Source of the DNA: Ooceraea biroi
Lineage: Eukaryota > Arthropoda > Insecta > Hymenoptera > Formicidae
Length of the DNA: 64,000 nt
Direction of reading: 5' to 3'
Assembly: GCF_003672135.1 (NCBI RefSeq)
Contig: NC_039515.1
Coordinates: 1-64,000, forward strand
Made by a program: the position numbers and the translations under genes. The notes under the pieces are model-generated. The model searched no databases and was not told where the DNA came from. It saw only the letters and a list, made by a program, of their open reading frames with translations. Positions within the stretch are counted from its first letter, which is position 1. The number at the start of each line of letters is the position of its first letter. Shown here piece by piece: positions 1 through 12,493 of the stretch.

Positions 1-1144
1 CACTAATACTACATAGATGTTATACAGATAGGTACAGGTAGGGAGTGAGGAGGTTCAACGCGATATAAAGACGCAATCTGATCGGAAAAAATACTTTAAG
101 TAACGTGAAAAATGTGTTTAATATGATTCATTAATCAGCAGCATCACAGTGGCGCGAGCAAGAATGAATGAGAATCAGCCGCTAATTACGCGAAATGCGA
201 TTTACCGCGAGATTAGCGCGACTGTGGCTAACCACTGATACTTTCATCGCGCTAACGAGCCCTTTTCCCGGTTTTTCCCCGCTTTTCGTCGACGCTCGCT
301 ACCGCTCATATATTTTTCTCGACTGACTAAAGCATCAGGAAAACGTCGCATCGCGAATCCGCCTCGTCCTCTTACCTTCATTAAAAAAGGTATTCAAAAA
401 ATATTTTCATAATTTCGAAGAAGCTTATTTTTCTACCCTTATTTCTTTCTTCTTTATTATGCAAGTTTCGAATCTACCGAATGTCATATCTAATGTTTTC
501 CAAGGAACAAAATTGAGATATTTTTTTTACGTTGTATATTTCTCTCATCGTCTAAAAATTCTGGATGTTAGATGCATATTAATACACAAAGTTCAAATTG
601 TTTCTTTATCTTTATTTAAAATGAAATATTGTATATTATATAATTAAGGAAAATATCTTTTCTTAAAAAAATTATGAAACAGTATTTTATTTATTTTATG
701 TATTAATGACGCAATGATCAATAAATGTTGAGTTATTAATTGCTAGTCACGTGATGCGATACTATAATGTTAGTAAAATAAAAATAATAGTAAGAATAAA
801 ATAAATTTAATAATACTGTATATAATTAATTATCTTTTATTAGGCTTATATATTTATATGTAAAGTGAATAGACATTGAATTTTATATTTATGTAATATA
901 ATATTGTAGATTCTCAACAAATTTTGCATATTTTATCGTGCCATGATTGATAATTATTTCATTAAATATTATTTCTTTTTTGCGCATAAATTCGATTATG
1001 CTTCACAAACAAAAAAGTAAATGATAATTAAAGCTATTTGATAAGTAAATAAAAAATATAGATATTAACTTTGTAAAATGTTTGTTCATTAATTAATTAT
1101 AGTACAGAAGAGGATTGCTTTATAATACAGAAATTAGCATATTT
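1..1144. other. AT-rich intergenic sequence, no gene seen
   Basis: The first 350 bases are GC-richer (many CG dinucleotides) and the rest is strongly AT-rich. I see no splice-consistent exons and no recognisable protein in either strand. The only open frames are short and AT-derived. Confidence 0.6.
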
Positions 1145-2385
1145 TACAGAGGTGTAGTGTTATAAAATATCACAACAAAATTACCTTTTTTAAAAAGGTA
1201 CAAAAAAAGCGCCAAGTATACGCGCCTGAAGTTCTTTCAAAAAAGGACTCTACAAAACTAATGATATGAAACAAATTGCGCCAACTACAATGGGTATTTA
1301 TTGCAAACCAGAAAAATCTATTACTTTATTATTACTCTTTGGCCGATATTCATTGTTGATTCTGATTTAAGACCATCTTAAGTATAATCATAAGATATTT
1401 GAAACCAATCACACAGTCGTATTAGCATCTTAAGACATTACTTCAGATCGTCTGGAAATAAGAACAGACTATGAATACTAGTCTTTGATATTACAAAAAT
1501 AAAGGACATAATAATATTAAGCAGATATTTTTATACGAATAAATATTTTAATACATAGAAATATATTTATTAATACAAATAAGTATTTTTTTCAAAATAC
1601 TTGGCGCTGCTAAACCGAATCATTATGTTAATTTCCTCATTCTCTTTCTTTCTCTCTTGTGAATGCGTGCATGTGTGTGTATGTGTGTGACATTAGAATT
1701 AAGCATAGAATAAGTTTAACTACATTTTGTACATATATGTATTTCAGCGAGTTGTTATGTAATTTAGAGTTTAAGGAAATTATTGTAATCTTTAGATTAT
1801 TTAAATACTAAGACAATTTTTGATTCGGTTTAACAGCGCCAAGTATTTTGAAAAAAATACTACTAAAAAGAGCTTGCATGGCACCTTAGAGTTAATAAAT
1901 GAACAGTATCCTCTGCCATTTGAAACCAATGAAAAAGATCTAGTAAAAAAATATAAATTTAATATCATACGAACTTTTGCAAGCACCTGTAACATTCATA
2001 TATATAATAAACCCACTAAAAAAACCACAACTGTAAATGTGTTTATTTTAATATTTCAAACTAAAAAGATTAGTTATTATTGAAAATCAAGATACAAAAT
2101 ACAATACAAATCAAGATACTATTACTCAAGTTTATAAGAATTTTGTAAGACATGTCCAATGCGACCCGGGCACGCCAAGTACTTCAATGTCGTCATGCGA
2201 TAAGAGAGTATGCATGAGAAATATTTAGATAAAATACTCAAATTGAATTGCTTTTAGGTACTTGGTTAGTTAACAATTGATTTCATATTTAGTTTTGATT
2301 TTTATAATAAATATTTTGTTAAACTTTGTTGTATACAGGTTGGGACTTTTTATGTACTTGGCGTATTTTTTCACCTCTGTGAGAT
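1145..2385. mobile_element. Non-coding inverted-repeat element, copy 1 (GCCAAGTA family)
   Basis: The two ends carry the short inverted match ACAGAGGTG (about 1146) and CACCTCTGT (about 2370). Subterminal GCGCCAAGTA / TACTTGGCG motifs recur on both strands (about 1209, 1597, 1836, 2172, 2353). The stretch 1157-1620 is repeated almost exactly at 6957-7404, and the last 250 bases resemble 12120-12380. No transposase frame survives, so this looks like a non-autonomous DNA transposon. The superfamily is not assigned. Confidence 0.6.
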
Positions 2386-3924
2386 TTTTTTTAGTAGGTT
2401 AACTTTAATGAAAAACTTTCATCTCTCTCATGTCATTCTCACGCGTTTAATTTTAGTTACAACATTTGATTACATATATTCCAATTATAACTGCATTTCT
2501 TACTCGTAACTGGACTTGTGTATTTTTATATATTTACAAGATAATCACTTGTAATTACATTATCACACACACATCCATTGCCGAGAAAACATTTTTGCCA
2601 ACAAAGATCTAAGATCAAATATTCCATTCAATAAAAAGTTTTTGTAATTAACGCACAAGAGAGAATTCCTCCATAAGATATTTCCTCCACGCTGTGCGAT
2701 ACGTTTACGTTAATACTGTTTCGCGTTGTTTTAATGCATCGCTAGACACTGCACTGGATAACCGATAACGTCGATAATAATCAAAGTCGGATAATTGCGT
2801 TAAGGCAAACGTTGCAACATTTATCGCGTTGCAATCGTAATTATTGATCACACGTGCCATGAATATTCGAATAGTGATGGAACCTTGCGTTCAACTTTGG
2901 AGCCACTCAAAGGATCCACTCATAGAGTTTCGGCGGGGAGTAATTTTAATGGGTACGTAGAATATACTGACAAAACCGCACTGGGATGTGTTGTAACACA
3001 CTTAGCGTGTCCATGTAATATGGCCATCGTCGAGCCACGAACACGTCAGAGAATAGTCTTTGCAGCGCGTTTTCCACCAAGGCAACGAAACCCGTTGAAG
3101 CTTAATTATAGCGTTTAATAACTCAGCGGTAAATATCGAGTAAGTCAGTGAGCAAACGGAGACGCGAAAAGGCCGCGCGGACTAAAATTAGCGGACTAAG
3201 GCGAGATTTTCCCATTACGCGACGAGATCTCAATCAACGTTAAATAAGAATCGTAATTAATCCTCTCTGCCGTTGGAAGGTAGCTGCTGGTAGGTGGGCA
3301 CATGTGAATACCATGAATACCGTGAGCCAGAGCGTAAAGCTCTGATCTCATTTTTCGAGAGTATGACACCTCATCATCTCTTTCTCTTATTTTTTATTGC
3401 AATATTTTAATTCGTTCGCTCGCCGCCGACTATAATCGTCACCCGCCAAAAATTATGGCTTATGGATTTAATATATTTAACTAAATATTCTTTTTATGTA
3501 AGTTCCATTTCGTTTCTCTGCTTGGAAAATTATTTCTTTAATTTAATATAAATTAAAACGATGGAGTAAATGAAGTACGTGATTTTATCATCCAGACACG
3601 TAACGCTAGCAGCTTACATTATCGTACTTTATTAGGTCATTAACATATTTTGTTTTTTGTTTTTTAAAGGTTGCTTATTCTGCTATAAACTTAATATACG
3701 ACAAGTTATATTGTCATAATACATATGTGTTTAGTTTGATTCATTAGACGCAACCAGAATTATTTAGTTAATAATCTAATATAATCGCTATTCGATCGAC
3801 GATGCCATAAAGCCAAAAAAGTTAATGCGTTCTTTATGAGACCGAATTACTCGTATTGATGCATCGAAAGGGAATCAATGACTCAAAGGGAATAGAGACG
3901 ATAGACTAAATTTCGAGTTATGGA
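2386..3924. other. Intergenic sequence with a GC-richer patch
   Basis: The part from about 2680 to 3420 is GC-richer and looks single-copy. It contains a 77-codon open frame (2885-3118, plus) with no family resemblance and no convincing splice context. The flanks are AT-rich. I call no gene here; a promoter or 5' region of a neighbouring gene is possible but not shown. Confidence 0.4.
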
Positions 3925-4880
3925 ATATAAGTGGAAAAAGTATTCGTACAGGGAAATTTCTTTTAAAAAAGTCCTTAATTTTAGAAAATGAACTTTAATT
4001 AACAATTTATTAACAGTGAATGTAATATATGCTATATTTCTCAATAGTATTATAACAAAAAGAACATGATAATTGAAACACATCGTTCTTACAATCAACA
4101 AAAAAGAAAACATATTTCTTTCCTCTGTACTTCTTTTTTACCACACTATATGCTTGCCATCGGAGCCAAAAATATTACATAATATACAGTAAGTATGCAG
4201 AAAAGGTTACACAACTCTGATTTGTTTTATTTTGACATTTGCTATGAAGAGTGAAATTTTAAGGAATTTTTACTTAACACCTATGTGGTGTAGTTTCTGA
4301 GATATATCACAAATAATATTAAGGTAATTATACAGATTAGAAGAACTAGGTTAGATTATTTTACATATATTATAAAGGTCATCCTCCCGAATAATTTACA
4401 GAAAATTTTAGTCTTCGCTCGTTATTTATTAAAGAGTTATTAACAAAATAAGTTTAATGATTTTGCGCCAATTTTCAGTTATCCACGCGAAAGAAGGAGT
4501 CATAGGTTAAGCTAGGTTAAGTTAGAATGTCTTCGAATATCACAGAGGAATATACACAAGGAAGAGCAAACAATAATGAAAATTATTGTTTACATAAATC
4601 TGTGAATCGAAGTGTGAGCGGGGGAGAGGAGGCCCTTCTCCCTACACCCCTTCTCACAAAAATCTAACCTAACACAATCTATAACTTTTCCTTCCGCGTG
4701 GACAGCTGAAAATTCGTACAAAGTCATTCAACGTTTTGGTAAATATACATAAAAGGTCAAACCTCACCGATGACCTTGACCTTGACATATGTTGTCAAGG
4801 TCATCACTCTGAGTGACCTTCAAAAGGTTTTAGCCGGCGGTCGTTGTTTATTAAAAAGTTATTAACAAAAGAAGTTTAAT
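3925..4880 (+). repeat. Left arm of a diverged long inverted repeat
   Basis: This segment matches 8880-9595 in reverse orientation. Corresponding landmarks are the CCTCACCGATGACCTTGACC block near 4763 against GGTCATCGGTGAGG near 9100, and the CAATTTATTAACAGTGAATG block near 4001 against its complement near 9500. The arms differ by many substitutions and indels and enclose about 4 kb of other repeats. An old foldback-type or inverted duplicate element is the simplest reading. Confidence 0.65.
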
Positions 4881-5617
4881 TATTTTGCATGAATTTTGAG
4901 CTTTGTATGCGAAGTAAGGACTTCACTGTGACATATATTATAAAGTACATGCGTGAACATAATGTGTTTCGCCCCCCCTGCGGGGGGCTTCACTTCCGGA
5001 AAAAATAACCTAACCTAACCCAAACCTATTTCTGCTTTAAAACGAAAATTTGAGCGACAGCTAAAACATTTTAAAGCAGAAATCCGTGCCGTGTACCAGG
5101 TAATCAAAATCCGTACGGTGAAATTTGTAGCAACGGATCCGGCGGGGGAGGGACAAAGCCCCTCCTCCCCGCCCTTCCACGAAGCGGGCTGAAAACGAGC
5201 GTATGTGTCCGGGGCTCCTGTTTCGGAAAATATAACCTAACCCAAAACCTATTTCTGATCTAAAGCTAAAATTCCATCAAATATACTCTTTAATCAAGAG
5301 ACACGGTAGTGTCTCGCGCCAAGTATACGCGCAGCGAGACCGCACCGTGACTCTTTCCGCGAAGTGACGCTTTCGCAGACACTTAGATTATTAGATCTCA
5401 ATAACCGCTGAACGGATCAAGTTCAGAGTAGGCTCAATGGATAGCTTGGGGTCGAATTATGTAATAAAAGTGTTTTCATTTTTCTTCTATGTGCCCTACG
5501 AGCGGCGATATGGCGATGCAAAATCTGAAATTGGCAAATTTTCGATTAAGAAACGTCATCATCATCAACGTCGTTTGTACAGCTCGTTCTTCTCATCGAG
5601 ATGGCAGCAGCTCCGTT
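4881..5617. other. Repeat-derived sequence with GCCAAGTA motif
   Basis: This stretch contains a C-run/G-run palindrome (about 4972-4988), short CCTAA runs (about 5008-5023 and 5235) and a GCGCCAAGTATACGCGC palindrome at about 5317 shared with the element ends at 1145-2385. No gene is seen. It reads as decayed transposon ends. Confidence 0.45.
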
Positions 5618-5766
5618 TATACCGACCGGCGGAGTTGCTGTTAGTATATCCGTGTGACTCAAACATAACAATCATATGTAGAGGCTCTATATTAGAAAAC
5701 TCTAACTTATCGACCCGACCGTCATGTGTAAGTCACACGGATATACGGACATCTCCGCCGGTCGGT
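5618..5766. repeat. Short imperfect inverted repeat
   Basis: CCGACCGGCGGAG...ATATCCGTGTGACT (5619-5661) is matched in reverse by AGTCACACGGATAT...CTCCGCCGGTCGG (5730-5764), about 70 bases apart. It could be the ends of a small MITE or a hairpin. It lies just before the low-complexity block. Confidence 0.6.
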
Positions 5767-5819
5767 GTACGACAAGTGTACGACGCGATGTAGTACAAGA
5801 AGTTGAAGTGAGAAAAGAT

Positions 5820-6562
5820 ATATTTGCGAGAGAACGAGAGGGCGAGTGAGTGGAATGAGTGGAGTGAGTGGAGTGAGTGGAGTGAGTGGAGTGAGTGGAG
5901 TGAGTGGAGTGAATGGAGTGAGTGGAGTGAGTGGAATGAGTGGAGTGAGTGGAGTGAGTGAGTGAGTGAGTGAGTGAGTGAGTGAGTGAGTGAGTGAGTG
6001 AGTGAGTGAGTGAATGAGAGAGCGAAAGAGAGAGAGAGGGAGAGAGAGAGCGAGTGAGTGAGAGAGCGAGAGGGCGAGAGAGCGAGTGAGTGAGAGAGCG
6101 AGAGGGCGAGAGAGCGAGTGAATGAGAGAGCGAGAGGGCGTGAGTGAGAGGACCACGTCGACGACGACGACGACGATGACGACGACGTTGCACCACGTCG
6201 ACGACAACGACGACGACGTTACACCACCTCAACAACGACGACGACGACGTTGCACCACGTCGACGACGACGACGACGTTGCACCACGTCGACGACGACGT
6301 AACACCACGTCGACAACGACGGCGACGACGTTGCACCACGTCGACAACGAAGACGACGAGGACGACGACGACGTTACACCACGTCAATGACGATAGAGAG
6401 TGAGAGAGCGAGAGAGCGGGAGGGCAAGAGAGTGAGTGAATGAGAGAGCGAGAGGGCGAGAGAGCTTGTGAATGAGAGAGCGAGAGAGTCAGTGAATGAG
6501 AGACCGAGAGGGCGTGAGTGAGAGGACCACGTCGACGACGACGACGACGACGACGACGAGGA
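5820..6562. repeat. Low-complexity block: GAGTG, GAGA and CGACGA repeats
   Basis: From 5835 to 6013 the sequence is tandem GAGTG/GTGA repeats, then GAGAGCGA-type repeats to about 6150. A CGACGACGA-rich minisatellite with recurring GCACCACGTCGACGA units follows to about 6390, then GAGAGCGAG and (CGA)n again to 6560. Long open frames on both strands (Ser-Leu-Thr-His or Thr-Arg-rich) are products of this repetition and are not called as genes. Confidence 0.9.
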
Positions 6563-6956
6563 GCTCAAAGCAATACCAGCTTCAGCGTTTGAAAAGTGTT
6601 TTGAGGACTTAAGCGTTGGCATATGTGTATTGCATCCGATGGGGCCTATTTTGAAGGTGACAAAATCAATATTGATGAATAAACAAGTAATTTGTGTTTT
6701 ATTAACTAATTCCGGATACTTTTTTTACAGAATGTATATTTATATTTATTTATTAAACGAAATAAAAAACGACGGGGGTAAACTCTTTTTTCTTGCATAT
6801 ATTGACTTCTGTGCATAAATATACTTAATATAATTTTATATTTTATAAACATGTAAGTTAATACTTTTAAAAAACTTGACTGACAGAACTATGGCTTTCA
6901 TCTCCTTATATATTATAAAAAAGAATAACATACTTCACACTACAAAATGTGTGAAA
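6563..6956. other. AT-rich spacer, no gene seen
   Basis: The sequence is AT-rich between the low-complexity block and the next inverted-repeat element. A 62-codon open frame at 6630-6818 has no recognisable features. Confidence 0.5.
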
Positions 6957-8885
6957 TCACAACAAAATTACCTTTTTAAAAAAAGGTACAAAAAAAGTGC
7001 CAAGTATACGCGCCTGAAGTTCTTTCAAAAAAGGACTCTACAAAACTAATGATATGAACAAATTGCGCTAACTACAATGGGTATTTATGCAAACCAGAAA
7101 ATCTATTACTTTATTATTACTCTTTGGCCGATATTCATTGTTGATTCTGATTTAAGACCATCTTAAGTACAATCATAAGATATTTGAAACCAATCACACA
7201 GTCGTATTAGCATCTTAAGACATTACTTCAGATCGTCTGGAAATAAGAACGGACTATGAATACTAGCCTTTGATATTAAAAAATAAAGGACATAATAATA
7301 TTAAGCAGATATTTTTATACGAATAAATATTTTAATACATAGAAATATATTTATTAATACAAATAAGTGTTTTTTTCAAAATACGTGGCGCTGCTAAACC
7401 GAATAAAAAATTGTCTTAGTATTTAAATAATCTAAAGATTACAATAATTTCCTTAAACTCTAAATTACATAACAACTCGCTGAAATACATATATGTACAA
7501 ATGTAGTTAAACTTATTCTATGCTTAATTCTAATGTCACACACAAACACACACATGCACGCATTCACAAGAGAGAAAGAAAGAGAATGAGGAAATTAACA
7601 TAATGATTCGGTTTAGCAGCGCCAAGTATTTTGAAAAAAATACTTATTTGTATTAATAAATATATTTCTATGTATTAAAATATTTATTCGTATAAAAATA
7701 TCTGCTTAATATTATTATGTCCTTTATTTTTTAATATCAAAGGCTAGTATTCATAGTCCGTTCTTATTTCCAAACAATCTGAAGTAATGTCTTAAGATGC
7801 TAATACGACTGTGTGATTGGTTTCAAATATCTTATGATTGTACTTAAGATGGTCTTAAATCAGAATCAACAATGAATATCGGTCAAAGAGTAATAATAAA
7901 GTAATAGCCCAGACAGCACACAATATTTATGAAATATTTATAAAATATTTATAAGATTTATTTAAATATTTTATAAATATTTATCAAAATATTTCATAAA
8001 TCTTTTTGTAGTCTTAGATTAAACAGATCATAAATATTTATCATAAATATCTTAAAAATGTTTATCATAAATATTAATTAAATATTCTACAATTACTTCC
8101 CAGGCAGCACACATCAGTTTCAAAGCCGTTTCATAAACGTTTTAACGTAACGTTTCATAATCATTTTATTGAAACGTTTATTTAGGAGAAAAATGTCCAA
8201 CGAAAAGACGTTAAGAGAAACGTTTCTTTTTCGGGAAAAAAACGTTTCAGAAACCATCAGAAAAATATTTATCAATTCTATATATCAGTGCCTCAAAGAT
8301 AGACAGAGTTAAGTCACATTTTTGAAAAAAACTAGATTTTTATATTTTATGAATTACTCTCTCAATTTCGTGTAGTGGAATCTCACTCTTTTGGAATGAG
8401 ATATCACTTCAAGCAATAATGATTTCAAAAGAAAAGAGTACTGGATCGGTTTTCCAGATGGGTATTTATAAGGTGATAACGCAAATGTTTAGTGCGAGAA
8501 CGTCACGCCTGGCCTGGCCATCTATCGGTCGCTTGGTGAATCAGAGGCGGGAATCTCACACGCACACAATAAACCAACCAAATATTTACAAGATATTACT
8601 ATAAATATTTATTTTTACTTACCGTAAATATTATATAAGATATTTAATATTTATTTTAATAATATGTCTAATACAATTTTTATTTTTGTATTGTCCTTAT
8701 GTATCTTCAATATTATTAAAATATTTATATAATATTTAAAATAATAAATATCAATAAATATTTATGAATATTTATCATAAATATTATGTGCTGTCTGGGA
8801 GATTTTCTGGTTTTCATAAATACCCATTGGAGTTGACGCAATTTGTTCATATCATTAGTTTTGTAGAGTCCTTTTTTGAAAGAAT
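6957..8885. mobile_element. Palindromic element, copy 2, with nested insertion
   Basis: The left arm (6957-7404) repeats 1157-1620 almost exactly. The right arm (7605-7907, resuming at 8812-8885) is its reverse complement, giving a foldback of about 450-base arms around a 200-base centre (7405-7604). The centre is the reverse complement of the centre of copy 1 (1621-1821). The right arm is split by a second element at 7908-8809. No coding capacity is seen. Confidence 0.8.
7908..8809. mobile_element. Nested element with CCCAGACAGCAC terminal inverted repeats
   Basis: The ends are CCCAGACAGCACAC...ATATTTATGA and TCATAAATATT...GTGCTGTCTGGG. The interrupted host arm is known from copy 1 and continues ATAG/ATTTTCTGG across the insertion. 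This places the boundaries and leaves a 2-base AG on both sides, the apparent target duplication. The interior is mostly ATATTTAT repeats. At about 8101 a related end (CCAGGCAGCACAC) begins, so a further element may be nested inside. No transposase is visible. Confidence 0.8.
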
Positions 8886-9595
8886 TTAATAAACAACGAG
8901 CGATGGCTAAAACTTGTAGAATGTTACTGAGGGAAAGTGATCTCTATAACATATGTCATGATCAAGGTATCGGCACTGTCCCCTTATGCGAATAATTATT
9001 CAAATCTCTTTGGTTAATAATTTTTTAATAAACAATGACCGCCACCTATAACCTTGTGAAGGTCACTCAGAAGGATGACCTCTATAACATATGTCAAGGT
9101 CAAGGTCATCGGTGAGGTTTGACCTTTTATGCATATTTACCAACGTTTTTTTTGGTAATAGCTTTTTAATAAACAACGAGCTAAAACCGTCTGAGGATTA
9201 CTCAGGAGGGTGTGTTGTATAATATATGTCAAAGTCAAAGTAATCGGAACTAACCTAGCTCCCCCAATCTGTATAATTACCCTAATATTATTTCTGATAT
9301 ATTGTGATATATCTCAGAAATGAGACCGCCACATAATTGTTAAGTAAAAATTGCTTAGAATTTCACCCTTTATAATATATATCAAAATGAAAAAAAATCG
9401 GAGCTGTGTAACCTTTTTTACATAATTATCTAATATGCCAAAAATATGATTACATTCTTTTGTTATAATACTATTGAGAAATATATAGCATGTATTGCAT
9501 TCATTGTTAATAAATTGTTAATCAAAGTTCATTTTCTAAAACTAAGGATTTTTTCAAAGAAATCTCTCTTGTACGAATACTTTTTCCACTACCTG
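8886..9595 (-). repeat. Right arm of the diverged long inverted repeat
   Basis: Reverse-complement partner of 3925-4880. The GGTCATCGGTGAGGTTTGAC block near 9100 and the TCTCAGAAATGAGACC block near 9313 match the left arm. A 100-codon open frame at 9446-9748 (plus) is a by-product of this repeat and is not called. Confidence 0.65.
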
Positions 9596-10548
9596 TATAC
9601 AGGAAACGTTTCCGCAGAGGAGAATCTTGTTGTAACGCGTTCTCCAAATTTTCCATTAATTATTAAAAAACTGAGCAAGTTTAATTATACTTTAATCTGG
9701 ATAAATACTTTAATCTTTCATCTCAGCCAGGATTGCGAGACGCGATGACACCGGTGCTGGATTGTAACAGAGTTACGAGAGCCCACGAGCTCAAAAGCGC
9801 AATTCGCCGTAATCCTGTAACGCTGCCGGAGCTCATGTAATTCCTGTATCGCGTTTAGATAACCAGCGGACCGTGATAAGTCCGCAAAGAAAGAAATCGA
9901 CGCTGGTCGACCGATATTCACAGTAGCATCACGTGTTTCCGTTGTGGGACCAGCGTACTTCCGCCGTTTCGCTGCCGTCCGCCATAATTCATTCCCGAAA
10001 CTCCTGAGAAAGAGTCTTAAGCGCTCTACATTGTGTGCACGATGTTTCTCCCGACATTTCGATCGACCATCCCCGATAACGAAATTACGGTGCACGGCGC
10101 ATTCGACGTGGTGGATTCTCGCGGTGGCAATGCGGAATTGATGCTGCAGGGAACATCAAGCAGCTTTTCTCACCCGAGCGGTTTACCTGAAGGATTATCG
10201 GAATTCCCGGAATCATAATGTCAAGTTGTTTGGTATAACATTGAAGCGTCGGAACTTTCGAGTCAAAGCACCTCTCGATCTGCACGGTTTAAGGGTGGCT
10301 CGTACCGTATATCTGAGGAATAACGGAATTGACGCGCCCTGTCTGGAAAGTAACGAGATTAATCTTGTTAATTAATAATACTATCATATCAAAATAACAC
10401 TGTATCGAATTTTAAAAACCTTATGTTAATTAATAAAACTAAGATTAATCTTTAATTTAAAAATTTTGTATTAATTACGGTTAAGATTAATATTTTATTA
10501 AGATAATTTTTTAAATTTAGTGTCATAATCTCGTTTTTCATGTCGCGT
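9596..10548. other. GC-richer single-copy-looking stretch, no gene identified
   Basis: Between 9720 and 10330 the base composition is GC-richer than the flanks. Frames of 125 (minus, 9718-10095) and 60-66 codons are open, but none shows a known domain or matching splice sites. TTTAAGGGTGGCTCGTAC near 10288 resembles the GGGTGGCTCTTATTT motif at 10722 inside the next element. An exon of an unrecognised gene cannot be excluded. Confidence 0.35.
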
Positions 10549-11243
10549 ATACAGGGTCTCCGGTAGGGAAGTATCGACCAGAAAAGTGGAGATAGATTGA
10601 GTGAAGTTGAGTCGAAAAGTCCTGTACCATTTTGTGATTTACGCCTGATTGATGTGAGTGGAGTGGGTGAGGCCAGAAAGCGTGCGACTATTCGCGAGAC
10701 CACTCCATCCCTACCACATTAGGGTGGCTCTTATTTACTCTTGGTGAAAAGTTTTTGGGGATTTTTTTCGCGCTACCCCCCAGTTTGGTTCCATTTTATA
10801 AAAAAATAATCTGTGTAAAATTTCAGCTCAATCGGATAAAGGGAAAGGGTGCCCCTGGGACCTTAAAAATCGAAAAAATCATAAAATCACAGAAAAAATC
10901 AATTTTATTTGTTTATCTTGCGAAATATTAATTATATGCAAAAAAGTATTATACAAAAGTTGTAGATTTATTAAAAATGCATATGTTATCATCTACCACT
11001 TTTTCTCGTACGACTAACGATTTCCGAGAAAAAGTAATGCCACGAATCAAGCTACTCTAGTTAGTATAGTATAATAAATTCAGTTTGCGTATTATAGATC
11101 ATTGTTGATTCTAATTTAAGACCATGTTAATAACTCGGTTATTATTGCGCAAATAGCAAAATGGTACAGGACTTTTCGACTCAGCTTCATGCAATCTATC
11201 TCCACTTTTCCGGTCCATACTTCCCTACCGGACATCCTGTATA
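10549..11243. mobile_element. Inverted-repeat element with ACAGG...CCTGT ends
   Basis: Inverted ends of about 90 bases (10551-10640 and 11155-11241) match imperfectly: GGTCTCCGGTAGGGAAGTAT against ATACTTCCCTACCGGACATC, followed by GAGTCGAAAAGTCCTGTACC against its complement. The interior carries a GGGTGGCTCTTATTT segment. The internal GAGTCGAAAAGTC motif is shared with the element at 59652-60020, so the two are related non-autonomous families. Confidence 0.75.
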
Positions 11244-11674
11244 TAAGATATTTTATATTCTGTTACGGTTTTGTCAGACCAGGGAGTGGGAAGTGATCAT
11301 ATAATGCGAATAAATTTCTCTCATAACCGTAAGGACAGAGAAGATTAAAAGAGGACAATGAATATCATTAGCGTCAGGATTTGTTGCATCCAGGATTTGT
11401 TGCATCTCAGCTCCGGGCGTCTTTCCCGCTCGGGGCTACGTAAGAACAAGGCATCCTCGCTTTTTTCGTTGCCATTACAGCATATTAATGGCGTAAGGAG
11501 TGACGTACACGAAGATATTGTTTTTATGTCCACCTTAATGCAACCAGTTTTCTCGTAACTCTGAACATGTAATTTATGCGATCCGTAATATGAATAAAAA
11601 TTACTACTACAATTCATATTACAATACCGAGAAAAAATGGACATAATTTAGTCGGATGTAAGTATACATACTTA

Positions 11675-12036
11675 GATCCGAAAAGATCTAAGATGGCATA
11701 TATAATTTTATGTGATTATATATAATAATATCCGCCGTTTGGCGTGATATGATCTTATTTTTATATAATCATATTTGACCAGATCTGTTGTTATATATAA
11801 TCAGATCTATCCGAATATGATTATACAAAACAAAAACATATATATGATCTTATCTTTATCTAAATCAATTTGGATACATCTGATTATGTAATATCTGATT
11901 ATATGATATATCTGATTATATAATATCAGATCTGGTCAAACATGATTATATAAAAATAAGATCATATCGCGCCAAACGGCGGATATTATTATATATAATA
12001 TATAAAATTATACATATATTCCATCAGATCTTTTCG
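11675..12036. mobile_element. AT-rich foldback (MITE-like) element
   Basis: Arms of about 120 bases are inverted around about 11865. Landmarks are AATATCCGCCGTTTGGCG (about 11728) against CGCCAAACGGCGGATATT (about 11972), and CCAGATCTG against CAGATCTGG further in. The outer parts carry GATCCGAAAAGATCT against AGATCTTTTCG. No coding sequence is present. Confidence 0.75.
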
Positions 12037-12114
12037 TTCAAATGACGCGATAGTGTTTTATAGTTATATAATATAGTTTTATAATCATTTGCTAGTCTGC
12101 AAAATTGTAAACGT

Positions 12115-12393
12115 GTTTCTTTGTTTTAATATTTCCAAATAAAAAGATTTATTGAAAATCATGAAGATAGTACAAATTTACAAGAATACATGTTCAATGC
12201 GACTTGGAAAAGTGTCCAAATATTATTGCAAATTACAAATCAAACTGAATTGCTTCTAAACACTTGATATGGCTAATTACAAAAAGTTAACTATTTAGTT
12301 TTTTCATATTTAGTTTTATTGCATACAAGTTGGGATTTTTTATGTACTTGGCGTAGTTTTTTACCTTTGTAAAGTTTTTGAAGTAAATGTTTA
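12115..12393. repeat. Diverged fragment of the GCCAAGTA element
   Basis: This resembles the 3' part of copy 1 (about 2035-2385): shared blocks include CATGTTCAATGCGACTTGG-like sequence, CAAACTGAATTGCTTCT and TTTATGTACTTGGCGTA. It runs directly into the assembly gap, so its end is not visible. Confidence 0.65.
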
Positions 12394-12493
12394 NNNNNNN
12401 NNNNNNNNNNNNNNNNNNNNNNNNNNNNNNNNNNNNNNNNNNNNNNNNNNNNNNNNNNNNNNNNNNNNNNNNNNNNNNNNNNNNNNNNNNNNN
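12394..12493. other. Assembly gap (100 N)
   Basis: Exactly 100 undetermined bases, the conventional placeholder for a gap of unknown size. The sequence on the two sides should not be assumed contiguous. Confidence 0.98.

Noticed and set aside
4990..5030. CCTAACCTAACCC as an interstitial telomere (TTAGG)n
   Set aside because: Only two or three units occur; similar short runs at 29328 and 36410 sit in transposon-like sequence, so this is not telomere-derived evidence.
5702..6403. Long open frames of 93-204 codons over the low-complexity block
   Set aside because: They are Ser/Leu/His/Thr or Arg/Thr repeats produced by GAGTG and CGACGA arrays, open in several frames and on both strands.
9718..10285. 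Possible gene in the GC-richer stretch
   Set aside because: Several frames are open but none has a domain, splice context or codon pattern that favours it over the others.
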